Positions 42,762 through 51,257 of a stretch of DNA of 64,000 nucleotides are shown here, in pieces (within the stretch, counting starts at the first letter, position 1; every line of letters starts with the position of its first letter). A program made the translations under genes and the position numbers. Under the pieces are notes generated by a model. The model made no database searches. It was given only the letters and a program-made list of their open reading frames with translations, and was not told the DNA's origin. Source of the DNA: Candidatus Peregrinibacteria bacterium UBA1369 (GTDB lineage Bacteria; Patescibacteriota; Gracilibacteria; UBA1369). Location of the stretch: positions 214,346 through 278,345 of the forward strand of contig DBRL01000010.1 of the NCBI GenBank assembly GCA_002305925.1, written 5' to 3'.

Positions 42762-44702
42762 ATGGCGCGCAGAAGAAATGAACTGGAGAGGCTCTACGGC
42801 AATGGCAAAGGACTGCCCAGCGCGGTTGAGGACGACAGGGCCAGATTGATGCCCGAAACTTCGATCAACCCCGAGGTCGGCTCCAAATTGATTGATCTGT
42901 CAGTACTTGACGCCACGCGTGCCTTTGGTAAAAAAATCTGGCGGGTGGTTAAACTGCGCGAGCTTTCCGCATACAATCTGCCCATGAAAAAGAAAGAGGA
43001 CGGACAGGAAAGAACTGAGGAGCTAGTTAAAGAGCTGGCTACCGAGGAGGCGGAGGCCCGTAAGAATTTAAGAACGATGGCCGATTTGGAAGCGACGCTG
43101 GAAAATTTCCCCACCCAAATCGAAAGTTTGAAAAAGTCTTATAAGATTAACAAAGACAAAGTTACAAAATTAGATCAGAAACTAAGAGAGATTCGCTCAG
43201 CAGCGGCCAATCTGGCTGAACAGGTCAGCGACTTCTCCAAGGCGGAGAGGATTCCAGATCTGGAAGCTGATCTGGCCCAACAGACAGGTTGGCGGAAGGT
43301 GCTTAGGGGCGCCCATTTGGTGGCCTCAAAAGCGCTCTACGATCAAGCCTCCGACGATAGATATCAAAATGCTTATCAGTCTCAAGCAGAGATCGAGGAG
43401 CAAATTCGAGAACTGGAAGCTTCAATTAAACGTGAGAAAGGCGTTGACCTGACCAGTTCTCCGGTAGAGGAAAATTTGAACGCCCAAACGGCCTATGATC
43501 CAGCACGACTCAGTTACGCCGAATTTAAGTCCAGACAAGAGTGGCTGGTGAAGAGACTGCAGGACTGCGTGGGAGTGCCGGGGGAATACCAGACGGGGAA
43601 AGAGGAATTGGAGCAGCAAAAGGAAGAATTTGCCAAAAAGAAAAAAGAAAATAAACGCGCCGCCAAAGCGGTCAAAGCTTTTGAGTCGGGACGGCGCTAC
43701 AAGCTGGAGCGGCTTTTATGGCATGAATTTGGCGATCAGATTGCATTGATTCGCGGCTGGCAGGCCAGATTGCCCAAGATGAGCCATCTGGGGCCGGATG
43801 CCTATATGAGCCACGTCACAGCAATCAACCGCGATTACGAAAGCCTGAGAGCGGAAATTGACGCTTTTGAGACTGCCAATTCAATCAGCGGTCTGGTGCA
43901 ATTACTTGATTTTGAATTGGGAGTTGAACACACTCTCGATCTAAAGCTGACTCTTCCGGTTCCCGCCGCACCAGTACCTGGCCCCTCCGGCGGTAGTATG
44001 TCCGGTGCTGCTGGCGCGTCAGGAGGTGGCCCCTCCGGTGCTGGAGGACCAGCCCCTTTGCACCCTGTGCGACCAAGAACCCCTGCCGTCGCCAGAAGGC
44101 TGAGACCCCCGAGATCAGGCGGATCAGCGGCTGCTGCGTCCGGTACACCCGCTGCGGCAGTCCCGTCTTCCACACAGACATTACCCCCCGCGCCGCCCGT
44201 GGCGCCGCCGTCCTCACCCACACCGGTGATCGAGGTTAAGGCCGAGGTGATTGAATTGCCCCTAAGCGATGAACAGGCAAAGAACACTCCACTGGATGAG
44301 CAGAAAAAAATTGTTCAGAAAAATCTGACCAGAATTTTTGGTCTGGACAGCACTCAATCGACTATAGTCTGGAACATTCTGGGTGACCTGGAAACCACCC
44401 GTCCGGATAAATTCGCCAAATATATAGGCCTGATTTGTCTTTTTTCCGACGCGCTGGAATTCCTCTTCCGCCTGCGTTACCAGGACCAGCCCCTGCAAAT
44501 CCCTGACAAAAAGCTGAAGGCGCTTCCGGCCAAACCCAAAGACAGACAGAGCATGCATGGCAGCAAAATCCTGGACGTTCTGGACAGTCCGAACAGGCTG
44601 CAGGTTCTGGCTGCCACACTAAGATCCGGCAAGCTTCAGGAAGTCATATCCGGGCTTACAGCCGTCGGTGAAATCTACAACTGGTTCAAGACACTTAAAT
44701 AG
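42762..44702 (+). CDS. Large helical protein with Pro/Ala/Gly-rich linker, unknown function
   Basis: 646 residues, no signal peptide or clear membrane segment. The N-terminal 400 residues are charged helices with coiled-coil character (LDQKLREIRSAAANLAEQV, EELEQQKEEFAKKKKENKRA). A low-complexity linker (about 405-490, Pro/Ala/Ser/Gly) leads to a C-terminal helical domain of about 140 residues (IVQKNLTRIFGLDSTQSTIV, DKFAKYIGLICLFSDALEFL). Third gene of the unknown cluster. Not recognised. Confidence 0.82.
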   Translation: MARRRNELERLYGNGKGLPSAVEDDRARLMPETSINPEVGSKLIDLSVLDATRAFGKKIWRVVKLRELSAYNLPMKKKEDGQERTEELVKELATEEAEARKNLRTMADLEATLENFPTQIESLKKSYKINKDKVTKLDQKLREIRSAAANLAEQVSDFSKAERIPDLEADLAQQTGWRKVLRGAHLVASKALYDQASDDRYQNAYQSQAEIEEQIRELEASIKREKGVDLTSSPVEENLNAQTAYDPARLSYAEFKSRQEWLVKRLQDCVGVPGEYQTGKEELEQQKEEFAKKKKENKRAAKAVKAFESGRRYKLERLLWHEFGDQIALIRGWQARLPKMSHLGPDAYMSHVTAINRDYESLRAEIDAFETANSISGLVQLLDFELGVEHTLDLKLTLPVPAAPVPGPSGGSMSGAAGASGGGPSGAGGPAPLHPVRPRTPAVARRLRPPRSGGSAAAASGTPAAAVPSSTQTLPPAPPVAPPSSPTPVIEVKAEVIELPLSDEQAKNTPLDEQKKIVQKNLTRIFGLDSTQSTIVWNILGDLETTRPDKFAKYIGLICLFSDALEFLFRLRYQDQPLQIPDKKLKALPAKPKDRQSMHGSKILDVLDSPNRLQVLAATLRSGKLQEVISGLTAVGEIYNWFKTLK

Positions 44703-44738
44703 CTTAAGTAAAGAGCACTGGAACATATTATTTCCCTG

Positions 44739-44766
44739 TTGACAAGTTTGTAACAGATTGTAATAA
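44739..44766 (+). promoter_or_regulatory. Promoter of the 44838 gene
   Basis: TTGACA (44739-44744), 16 bases, TAATAA (44761-44766). Confidence 0.5.
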
Positions 44767-44837
44767 TTGGCGCCTGTTTTGATTTTAAGGAGTGCGCGTT
44801 CAATAATTATTACGATATTTATATATTTTTTCCGAAC

Positions 44838-46901
44838 ATGGTTATGCCGCTGAAAAAAATTATCAGTGACAATCAGGAGCCTGAAATTACAGGCGGTCAG
44901 GAAATGGCTCCGGGTCTGCGCCTTTACACTGAAGCATGCGACAATGAACGGCAGAAAAGCGCGGAAGCGCTGGAGCGACAAAGGATTACTTTTAATCGGA
45001 TTTCCCGGTTGGCGCTAAAGAACAGCTCCCTGGCCAGAGTTGACAGTGATCCGGACGAGCATGATGATTTCTTTGTGCCCGAGCGCAATATCGACGGAGG
45101 CAGGGCTTACATCTGCAAATATCTCGATGAACTGGCCACCGCCGAAGCAATCAGGGACATAGACAGAAGTGCCTTAGGCGTCGGTGATGATGCGCCGGCA
45201 TCACCCCTTAAAAGGCTGGGGACTGGACTGAAGGCACTGGGACGAATGGCGTTAACAGCAGTACCAAAGGCCATTGATTCGATGCTGCCCAAAAAATGGC
45301 GGACCGTGCCAAAAATCCAGGCTATTGAGGCCTTGAAGCGGGACCGTGAACAAAGAATTAGGACAGCAGTGAGCGCCTGTGAAAATGATTTGCTGCCCAT
45401 CGAGCGCGGACATGAAGCCATTCGAGAATATGTTGATAATTTTTACGGAGATCTGATTGTCCCCTTCAATTATTCCGATGGCAATGCGCTAGCGGGTTTT
45501 ATCGAAGAATGTCTCCATGATCAGAGTTCCTTGCATTACAAAAATGTCCAGAGAATCATTCAATCCAAGCGTCAGCCCCGCTGGGATCAGATGAAACAAG
45601 AACTGGCCGCCATTGAAAACGATCAATTCGTGCAGGAAAAAACCACTGAAATACGCCAAAGTTCGTGGTTGCTGCGAAGGATCGACGAATTAAAAAGCAA
45701 GTTTGTAGTTGCCACAGACCAACCCAAGAAAAGTCCCCCCAAGGCTACGGAAAGTGCGGCCAAGGGGCGGAAACCGGCCGCTATTCCTACCCGGCCGCCA
45801 CAAAGGAGGCAAGGTGGCAATGGTGGTGCGGGAGATGGTACGGGAGGTGGTACGGGGGGAAGCTCGGACCGTCCCAAACGGAAATGGCTGCAAGGACTGG
45901 CAGCGGCAGCCGCAGTGATCACCGGAACTCTGCTCCTGTCGGGCGGAAGGGATAACGCAGACAAAACTCCGGCCAGACAAACCGCCTCGGCCCAGGCACC
46001 AGAAAAAATGGTGGAACCACACCGGGATAACGATAAAAAGCCTTTGGAAAATCCGCTCGCAAAAACCATTCCAGAAAAGACAGCAACTGACCAGAAAATG
46101 ACCGGGGAGAAAAAACCGGACAATAAAGCCAATAAGCCGGCTCCCCTGTCCAGACTTTCTACCCAATCTCAAAAGGCAAAAGTTGCTGTTTTGCCCAAGA
46201 AGCCGCAAACAGTTGACCTTGCCCCGGCCGCCCAGGAACAAAACCTGGACAAGCCCGGAGAAGCAGAAATCCCAGCGCAAACAGACAAGAATCTGCTCAA
46301 CGAGGAACAAAAACTTGCTCAACTGCAGATATTGGAGGCAAAAATAAATGCCTACAAAAGAAGAATTGCTATTATCAGCAAGGACACCCGGAATTACCCT
46401 TCCGATACCGAAACAGGCCAGGCGATTGACGCCAACCTGAAGCATATCGCTGATTCTCTGGATTGGATTATGTCCCAAATGAAACAGCTGCAGTCCCGCG
46501 AGCAGATCGAAAAAATTGCCCAAAAACAGGTTTCCATTGACCGGGCGCTCAACCTTCTGGATCAGCGGGTGGTGGCGATCAATGTCGCCTATGGCTCGAA
46601 TTACGCCAAGAGCAGCATCAATTTGCTAAAAGAGACTGAACGTCTGGCCGCGTCTCATGGTGGAGTCTTTTCGATTGAACATCAGGATGCCAAACAGGGC
46701 AAAAACCGGACTTACAACGTAGATTTAGGCAAAGTTAGCCAGAGACTGACGGAGATTCACAACCGCCTGGCCGACAGCCAGCAGCTGTCACCGCAGGAGG
46801 CCAGATTGCTCCAGGAAGATGCCAAATACTGGTCCGGTTACCTGAAATTTGTCAACTGGTACCTGCAATACAATCCGGGCAAGGTGGTAAAAGCATCCTG
46901 A
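44838..46901 (+). CDS. Large single-span membrane protein of unknown function
   Basis: 687 residues. The cytoplasmic-looking helical N-terminal part (1-300) contains a basic segment (GRMALTAVPKAIDSMLPKKW). A Gly/Arg-rich linker precedes a single membrane helix near 355-372 (WLQGLAAAAAVITGTLLLSG). A long Lys/Pro/Gln-rich spacer follows, then a C-terminal helical domain (about 490-680; IAIISKDTRNYPSDTETGQA, SINLLKETERLAASHGGVFS). It may connect inside and outside of the membrane. An in-frame ATG at 44844 is an alternative start. Not recognised. Confidence 0.82.
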   Translation: MVMPLKKIISDNQEPEITGGQEMAPGLRLYTEACDNERQKSAEALERQRITFNRISRLALKNSSLARVDSDPDEHDDFFVPERNIDGGRAYICKYLDELATAEAIRDIDRSALGVGDDAPASPLKRLGTGLKALGRMALTAVPKAIDSMLPKKWRTVPKIQAIEALKRDREQRIRTAVSACENDLLPIERGHEAIREYVDNFYGDLIVPFNYSDGNALAGFIEECLHDQSSLHYKNVQRIIQSKRQPRWDQMKQELAAIENDQFVQEKTTEIRQSSWLLRRIDELKSKFVVATDQPKKSPPKATESAAKGRKPAAIPTRPPQRRQGGNGGAGDGTGGGTGGSSDRPKRKWLQGLAAAAAVITGTLLLSGGRDNADKTPARQTASAQAPEKMVEPHRDNDKKPLENPLAKTIPEKTATDQKMTGEKKPDNKANKPAPLSRLSTQSQKAKVAVLPKKPQTVDLAPAAQEQNLDKPGEAEIPAQTDKNLLNEEQKLAQLQILEAKINAYKRRIAIISKDTRNYPSDTETGQAIDANLKHIADSLDWIMSQMKQLQSREQIEKIAQKQVSIDRALNLLDQRVVAINVAYGSNYAKSSINLLKETERLAASHGGVFSIEHQDAKQGKNRTYNVDLGKVSQRLTEIHNRLADSQQLSPQEARLLQEDAKYWSGYLKFVNWYLQYNPGKVVKAS

Positions 46902-46929
46902 TAACACTTTTTATAGAGGCTGTTCTTGC

Positions 46930-46957
46930 CCCCCGGCGCCGCTTGCGGCGCCGGGGG
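46930..46957 (+). terminator. Very stable GC hairpin after the 44838 gene
   Basis: CCCCCGGCGCCGC (46930-46942) pairs perfectly with 46945-46957. The T run after it is poor (GTTTCGATTT). It stands out from the surrounding composition. Confidence 0.6.
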
Positions 46958-47008
46958 CGTTTCGATTTGTGAGCTGCCCCAGACGGTTCACGCGGAACAG
47001 CTGCGGCC

Positions 47009-47038
47009 TTGTAAAGAATGGGTTTTTTGTGCTAAAAT
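47009..47038 (+). promoter_or_regulatory. Promoter of the 47061 gene
   Basis: TTGTAA (47009-47014), 18 bases, TAAAAT (47033-47038) with extended TGC. Confidence 0.55.
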
Positions 47039-47060
47039 ATAGAGATTAACAAGCAAGCAA

Positions 47061-48680
47061 ATGGGCAATCCTCGTGAGGTCTCCCCGACATCGATCGCCG
47101 CAATCAGGGAAAGAGACCCCAAAAGCCAAAATGAAGCAGCCCCGGAAACACAGACGCTCAATGAGCGCAGAGTGCTGGAATTTCTGCATGGGAAAGTCGT
47201 GCTGGAGAATTTTGATGAGCTGTTCAATCTGGACATGGCTATACAGCTGACTGCGGCAGGCAAGACACCGACCGAGAAAATGATCAACGGCAAGCTGCTG
47301 GATGCCAGGACAATTCTGGAAAAATACGGTCAGGGAGGACTGAAGAATGAAACCGACCTGGGTGTCCTATCCGCCGCACTGGAAAACCTGAAAACCCCGC
47401 CGGCCAACATGCGTACCGATGAGGCGGCCAGAGTTCTGCATGCCTTTGAATTCTTCAAAACGATCAAATTTGAAGCCAAACGCCTGCTCAATGCCGAGGA
47501 TGTACTGTCCACAGCACGCAAAGCCGAATATGTGCAGTCGAAGGGCATCATGGATGGCGTCAAGGAAAAGCTGGGCGACGCCCGCGAAAACTGGGACAAA
47601 CTCTCCACCGGCCAGAAAATGGCCATGGCCGGCATGGCTCTGTTGGGCGGCATCTGGCTCTTTAAATCGGAAAATAAAACAATTCAAAAAATAAAGGACA
47701 CGCTGATGACCGGCGTAAAGGTAGCTGGCGGAGCCTGGCTGCTCGATAAAGCCTGGTATCTTTTTTCAGGCGAGACGTTGTGGGATTTTGCTTCTGGCAG
47801 TACGAAACCTTCACAGCGCAAAGCCACTTTCCTTAAAGAGGCCTACCGGACTGACGACAAGGGCGCAGAGCTGATGAGTAAATCTTTTGTACTGCTGGGC
47901 GAACTCTCTTTTATGGACCTGCTCAATCAATATGAAAATAACCCCAAAAACAATAAAGGCAGCAATATCGAGGGGACACGCATGGCGCCGGCCGATGCCT
48001 ATCAGGCCATGCACATTTTTGTTTCCCGTTTCGGACTGGAACGGTTAAAAAATGAATATGCCAAATACAGGCCGCCTATCTGTTTCAGCCAGGTGGCGGT
48101 GATTGAAATGTCCAAGGATCCCAACATCAAAATGGAAGAATCCCTCACCTCACGCGTCGGTGACACTATCAGCGATTCCTTTAAAAAAGGTTATTATTAT
48201 CTGGCCTCATCCGGCCCTGGCATTTGGCTGGCTGACAAGTACAAATCCTGGTTTGGCAAGGAGGCTACACCGGAAGAGCTGCAGAACTTCGCCAAACGTT
48301 TTGGCGAAATAGTCCAGAAGGACAGCGAGGTGGATCAGGCCATACAGGACAGGCTGCTGCGCAACGAGAGGCAGATCGCCAAACACTATGTCGATACAAA
48401 CAAGGCCGGCATTGCCATGCCGCGCTTCGGTCTGAAATACAAACGTCAGAGCGATGGGTATCTTTACATAATCGTTGACAAGGTGATGCACAATGTCAAT
48501 GGAGACGAAAAGGCTCTCAATGCCACGGTACAGTCATGTGTCAGCCAGGCAGAAGACTTTCTGGTGGAGCAGTTCAAAGTAAAAAGGGAGGACGCCTCCA
48601 GAAAATGCCAACCTCACGGTTCGGTTTTTGTGTCCGACACCGCCACTCTCAAGTACCTGGTCAGATACAAAGAGAAATAG
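47061..48680 (+). CDS. Membrane-associated helical protein of unknown function
   Basis: 539 residues. Helical N-terminal half with two hydrophobic segments (about 190-207, MAMAGMALLGGIWLFK; about 220-235, VKVAGGAWLLDKAWYLF). The C-terminal half is helical with a final beta-like domain (FGLKYKRQSDGYLYIIVDKV, SVFVSDTATLKYLVRYKEK). Not recognised. It has its own promoter after a strong hairpin but remains in the same direction as the preceding unknown genes. Confidence 0.82.
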   Translation: MGNPREVSPTSIAAIRERDPKSQNEAAPETQTLNERRVLEFLHGKVVLENFDELFNLDMAIQLTAAGKTPTEKMINGKLLDARTILEKYGQGGLKNETDLGVLSAALENLKTPPANMRTDEAARVLHAFEFFKTIKFEAKRLLNAEDVLSTARKAEYVQSKGIMDGVKEKLGDARENWDKLSTGQKMAMAGMALLGGIWLFKSENKTIQKIKDTLMTGVKVAGGAWLLDKAWYLFSGETLWDFASGSTKPSQRKATFLKEAYRTDDKGAELMSKSFVLLGELSFMDLLNQYENNPKNNKGSNIEGTRMAPADAYQAMHIFVSRFGLERLKNEYAKYRPPICFSQVAVIEMSKDPNIKMEESLTSRVGDTISDSFKKGYYYLASSGPGIWLADKYKSWFGKEATPEELQNFAKRFGEIVQKDSEVDQAIQDRLLRNERQIAKHYVDTNKAGIAMPRFGLKYKRQSDGYLYIIVDKVMHNVNGDEKALNATVQSCVSQAEDFLVEQFKVKREDASRKCQPHGSVFVSDTATLKYLVRYKEK

Positions 48681-48725
48681 AGCTCCCATATTAATCTGAG
48701 CACACCCCAGCTAATCGGTCTTGGG

Positions 48726-48753
48726 TTGACTTTTTTGTGCTTTTCGCTATAAT
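48726..48753 (+). promoter_or_regulatory. Promoter of the metalloprotease gene
   Basis: TTGACT (48726-48731), 16 bases, TATAAT (48748-48753). The leader to the ATG at 48873 is about 110 bases. Confidence 0.6.
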
Positions 48754-48872
48754 TCTAACTTGTCGCTGCTGTCCCTGACGGGGACGTGATGATTACAGAG
48801 TCGGCTGCAGGTTGCAGCGAGAAAAAAGCATTCCAACACCAAAACAAAAGGTAGTTTTAACCGCATAATATC

Positions 48873-49763
48873 ATGCTTAAAACATATCTTTTTGCTCTGG
48901 TGGTCGGTCTGCAGGCCGCTTTTGGCCTCAATGCCACAGTTGGCTATCTGGATAACCACAGCGTCGATTTCGCCAGCCGTCCCTCCGCCGCCACTGCACA
49001 GTGGGAAACGGCCGGCCAGCAGAATTCAAAAGACAGAGACTATCTGGCGGCCATCACCGACCTGGGCATCAAGCTACATCCCGGCAGTGAATTTGACTCG
49101 GGAAGTGTCTACAATGATCAGTCCGAGAAACACTGCGCCTCCCTGGTTTACAGGACTTTTTCGGTCATGCCCATGGAGACGGTCAGCAAAGTGAAAAATC
49201 TTACTTTTTATTATAATTCAAAGGGACGAAGAGGACTGGGAGGCGGCTCGACAATAATATTGCGCTGTCAGAACATCGCTGACCGTGAACTGGTCAGCGT
49301 GCTGGTGCATGAATTGGGCCATATCCAAGATACCGGCGTAATGAACGGAAATTTTTGGGCGGGGAAAAGCTCTTTTATGGACGGGGCTGCCCCGGTTTAC
49401 CTGGACGACCCCAGTCTGGAATTTTACCGGATCAGTTTTCTTGATGAAAGCACCCGCAAGAGCACCGCAACCGACAGCGATTTCGTGACCGGTTACGCCA
49501 AAACCGATCCTTTTGAGGACTTCGCCGAAACCTATAATTTTTATCTGCTGCAGGGGCCTGCCTTCCGGGAGATGCTGGAAGAAAGTCAGTCACTGCAAAA
49601 AAAATACGATTTCATGCGAGAAGTTGTGTTCGCCGGACAGGAATTTGATTATTCACTACCTTTAATCGGCGCAGTTAGACCGGGTAATGGACTAAAGAAC
49701 GGCAGAAACTATGATTCCACCGTTTTGGAATTTGATCTTAAAAAATTTCTTGCAAACTCCTGA
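48873..49763 (+). CDS. Secreted zinc metalloprotease (HExxH zincin)
   Basis: 296 residues with a short signal peptide (MLKTYLFALVVGLQAAFGLN). The zincin motif VLVHELGHIQD lies near residue 145. A downstream DPFEDFAETYNFYLL (near 210) fits the third-ligand region seen in several putative metallopeptidases. No pro-domain or wall-binding repeat is visible. It closes the unknown-gene cluster in the same direction. Substrate unknown. Confidence 0.82.
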   Translation: MLKTYLFALVVGLQAAFGLNATVGYLDNHSVDFASRPSAATAQWETAGQQNSKDRDYLAAITDLGIKLHPGSEFDSGSVYNDQSEKHCASLVYRTFSVMPMETVSKVKNLTFYYNSKGRRGLGGGSTIILRCQNIADRELVSVLVHELGHIQDTGVMNGNFWAGKSSFMDGAAPVYLDDPSLEFYRISFLDESTRKSTATDSDFVTGYAKTDPFEDFAETYNFYLLQGPAFREMLEESQSLQKKYDFMREVVFAGQEFDYSLPLIGAVRPGNGLKNGRNYDSTVLEFDLKKFLANS

Positions 49764-49889
49764 AATACTGATATAATTTGACTTGCTTTCAGGAATTAAT
49801 CTTTTGGAAAGGTACTCGGTAAAGGGAAAGCGATTTTGTTTAGTTTTTTAGGATAATGAGGCTATTCTAGGGCGTTGTTACTCCTAAAT

Positions 49890-49933
49890 ATCAACCACGG
49901 TCACCTGCAAGTTCGGGTGGCCTGTTGATTTTG
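49890..49933 (+). terminator. Terminator after the metalloprotease gene
   Basis: ATCAAC-CAC-GGTCACC pairs with GGTGGCC-T-GTTGAT, followed by TTTTG. Confidence 0.6.
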
Positions 49934-49967
49934 TCTGGATACTCAGGGAGCATGCCGGAGAATCTGT

Positions 49968-49995
49968 TTGCTTTGACGGGCCGCTATGTTAAAAT
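49968..49995 (+). promoter_or_regulatory. tRNA-His promoter
   Basis: TTGCTT (49968-49973), 16 bases, TAAAAT (49990-49995) with extended TGT, 18 bases before the tRNA. Confidence 0.5.
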
Positions 49996-50012
49996 CAGCG
50001 GGCAAACTTTAT

Positions 50013-50090
50013 GGTGGCCATAGCTCAGTTGGTTAGAGCGTCGGATTGTGGCTCCGAAGGTCGTGGGTTCGAACCCCATTGGCCACCCCA
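50013..50090 (+). tRNA. tRNA-His (anticodon GTG)
   Basis: Acceptor GTGGCCA with TGGCCAC plus the extra G-1 (50013) opposite C73, the identity element of tRNA-His. Anticodon stem TCGGA/TCCGA with loop TTGTGGC, T loop TTCGAAC, CCA encoded. Confidence 0.96.
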
Positions 50091-50101
50091 TATTTTGTTT
50101 G

Positions 50102-50788
50102 TCAGGTGTGCTGCGCAAGTGAAAGCGGAGGGTTTTTGATCTGTGCCAAAATCTGATTGAGAAAGTAGTCGGTAAATCCCCTGCATGCCCCGCTCTGGTC
50201 AGAAAGCCCCGAACTGTTCAGGAATAAGTCAAGACTATGAGTTGCCAAAAGATGAATCTCGTCGAGAAAATGGCCCTGTCCGTTGAGCGCCCTATCAAGC
50301 AGCTTTTGGCGATGCTCCCCGGCCACGCTGGAAATCTGGGCAATCCAGGAGTCGATCGCTATCCTGATCGCGGGCGGCAGCTGCTGGCCACGCCAATAGA
50401 CGTCGGGCAGGGTGGTGGTGACATCCAGTGCTCCGGCCCGGGCGGCCTGCTGGAACGAAATTAATTTAAGACCTGTCTGCTCCTGGAGAGAAGGGAAATT
50501 GATGATCAGCAAAACCAGAATGAAGGAAGCCGGCAAATTGCGTGCCAGCAGGCCGCTGATATAGACAAGAAAGTTGGCCGCGGCCGAATCCCCCTGCAGT
50601 GTGGCGATGAAATTGGCGAGAATTTTAGCCAGTTCGTCCTCTTTTTTACGCTGTTTTTTCTCCCCCGCTCGAATATCCCTGATTTGGGCGGCGGCAACCT
50701 TCATTCTTTCCTGAAATAATCGAAAAGACTCCGCTGAAGAACCGGTGTTGGACGATTCGACGTAAGAGAAGTTTTCCAGGTCGGACAC
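50102..50788 (-). CDS. Helical protein of unknown function coupled to rpmA
   Basis: 228 residues, starting with GTG at 50788 that shares a base with the rpmA stop (TAGTG). The first 75 residues are charged helix. A hydrophobic stretch follows (NFLVYISGLLARNLPASFILVLLIINF), then a helical domain with VYWRGQQLPPAIRIAIDSWI. No family recognised. Coupling to a ribosomal protein gene suggests steady expression; the stop is 12 bases from the end of tRNA-His on the other strand. Confidence 0.72.
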   Translation of the reverse strand: MSDLENFSYVESSNTGSSAESFRLFQERMKVAAAQIRDIRAGEKKQRKKEDELAKILANFIATLQGDSAAANFLVYISGLLARNLPASFILVLLIINFPSLQEQTGLKLISFQQAARAGALDVTTTLPDVYWRGQQLPPAIRIAIDSWIAQISSVAGEHRQKLLDRALNGQGHFLDEIHLLATHSLDLFLNSSGLSDQSGACRGFTDYFLNQILAQIKNPPLSLAQHT

Positions 50789-51066
50789 TAAGCCTTGATT
50801 ACATTGACGAATTTGTCCTTGTGAACCTGTCCGTCATATTTTTTCAATTGCCTTTCGCTAAAATTAACCACCCCGTCGGCAAGCGCAAAAATAGTATGAT
50901 CCTTGCCCATCGATGCATTGTCTCCGGCAAAGAACTTGGTTCCCCTCTGCCTGATAATGATGTTGCCGGCCTTGACCGTTTGTCCGCCAAAAACCTTTAC
51001 TCCCAGTCTTTTGGCTATGGAATCTCGACCGTTCTTTGTTGAGCCGGCGGCCTTTTTGTGTGCCAT
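50788..51066 (-). CDS. rpmA: Ribosomal protein L27
   Basis: 92 residues, normal length for bL27: [46 protein letters not shown], [19 protein letters not shown] core. The N terminus begins MAHKKA with no cleavable extension of the Firmicutes kind. rplU is not adjacent here, unlike the usual order. Confidence 0.96.
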   Translation of the reverse strand: MAHKKAAGSTKNGRDSIAKRLGVKVFGGQTVKAGNIIIRQRGTKFFAGDNASMGKDHTIFALADGVVNFSERQLKKYDGQVHKDKFVNVIKA

Positions 51067-51138
51067 GTTGGTAGCTGCTTAAGTTATCTAAAGCCGATTG
51101 CTGGCGTGACGATATTACCTGCCGGCAGCGGCGAAAGC

Positions 51139-51167
51139 AAGTTACAATTTTTGACAAAAATATGCAA
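51139..51167 (-). promoter_or_regulatory. rpmA promoter
   Basis: Minus strand TTGCAT (51162-51167), 17 bases, TAACTT (51139-51144). Confidence 0.4.
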
Positions 51168-51208
51168 GCTGGAATGCCTTTTTTCTGCTTTTTCTAGCCC
51201 TTTGTACA

Positions 51209-51237
51209 TTGTCGTAAAGCCTTTTTTCTGCTATTAT
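51209..51237 (+). promoter_or_regulatory. Promoter of the coiled-coil M23 gene
   Basis: TTGTCG (51209-51214), 17 bases, TATTAT (51232-51237) with extended TGC, 20 bases before the ATG. Confidence 0.6.
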
Positions 51238-51257
51238 TAGTAGATTAAACAGCAAAG

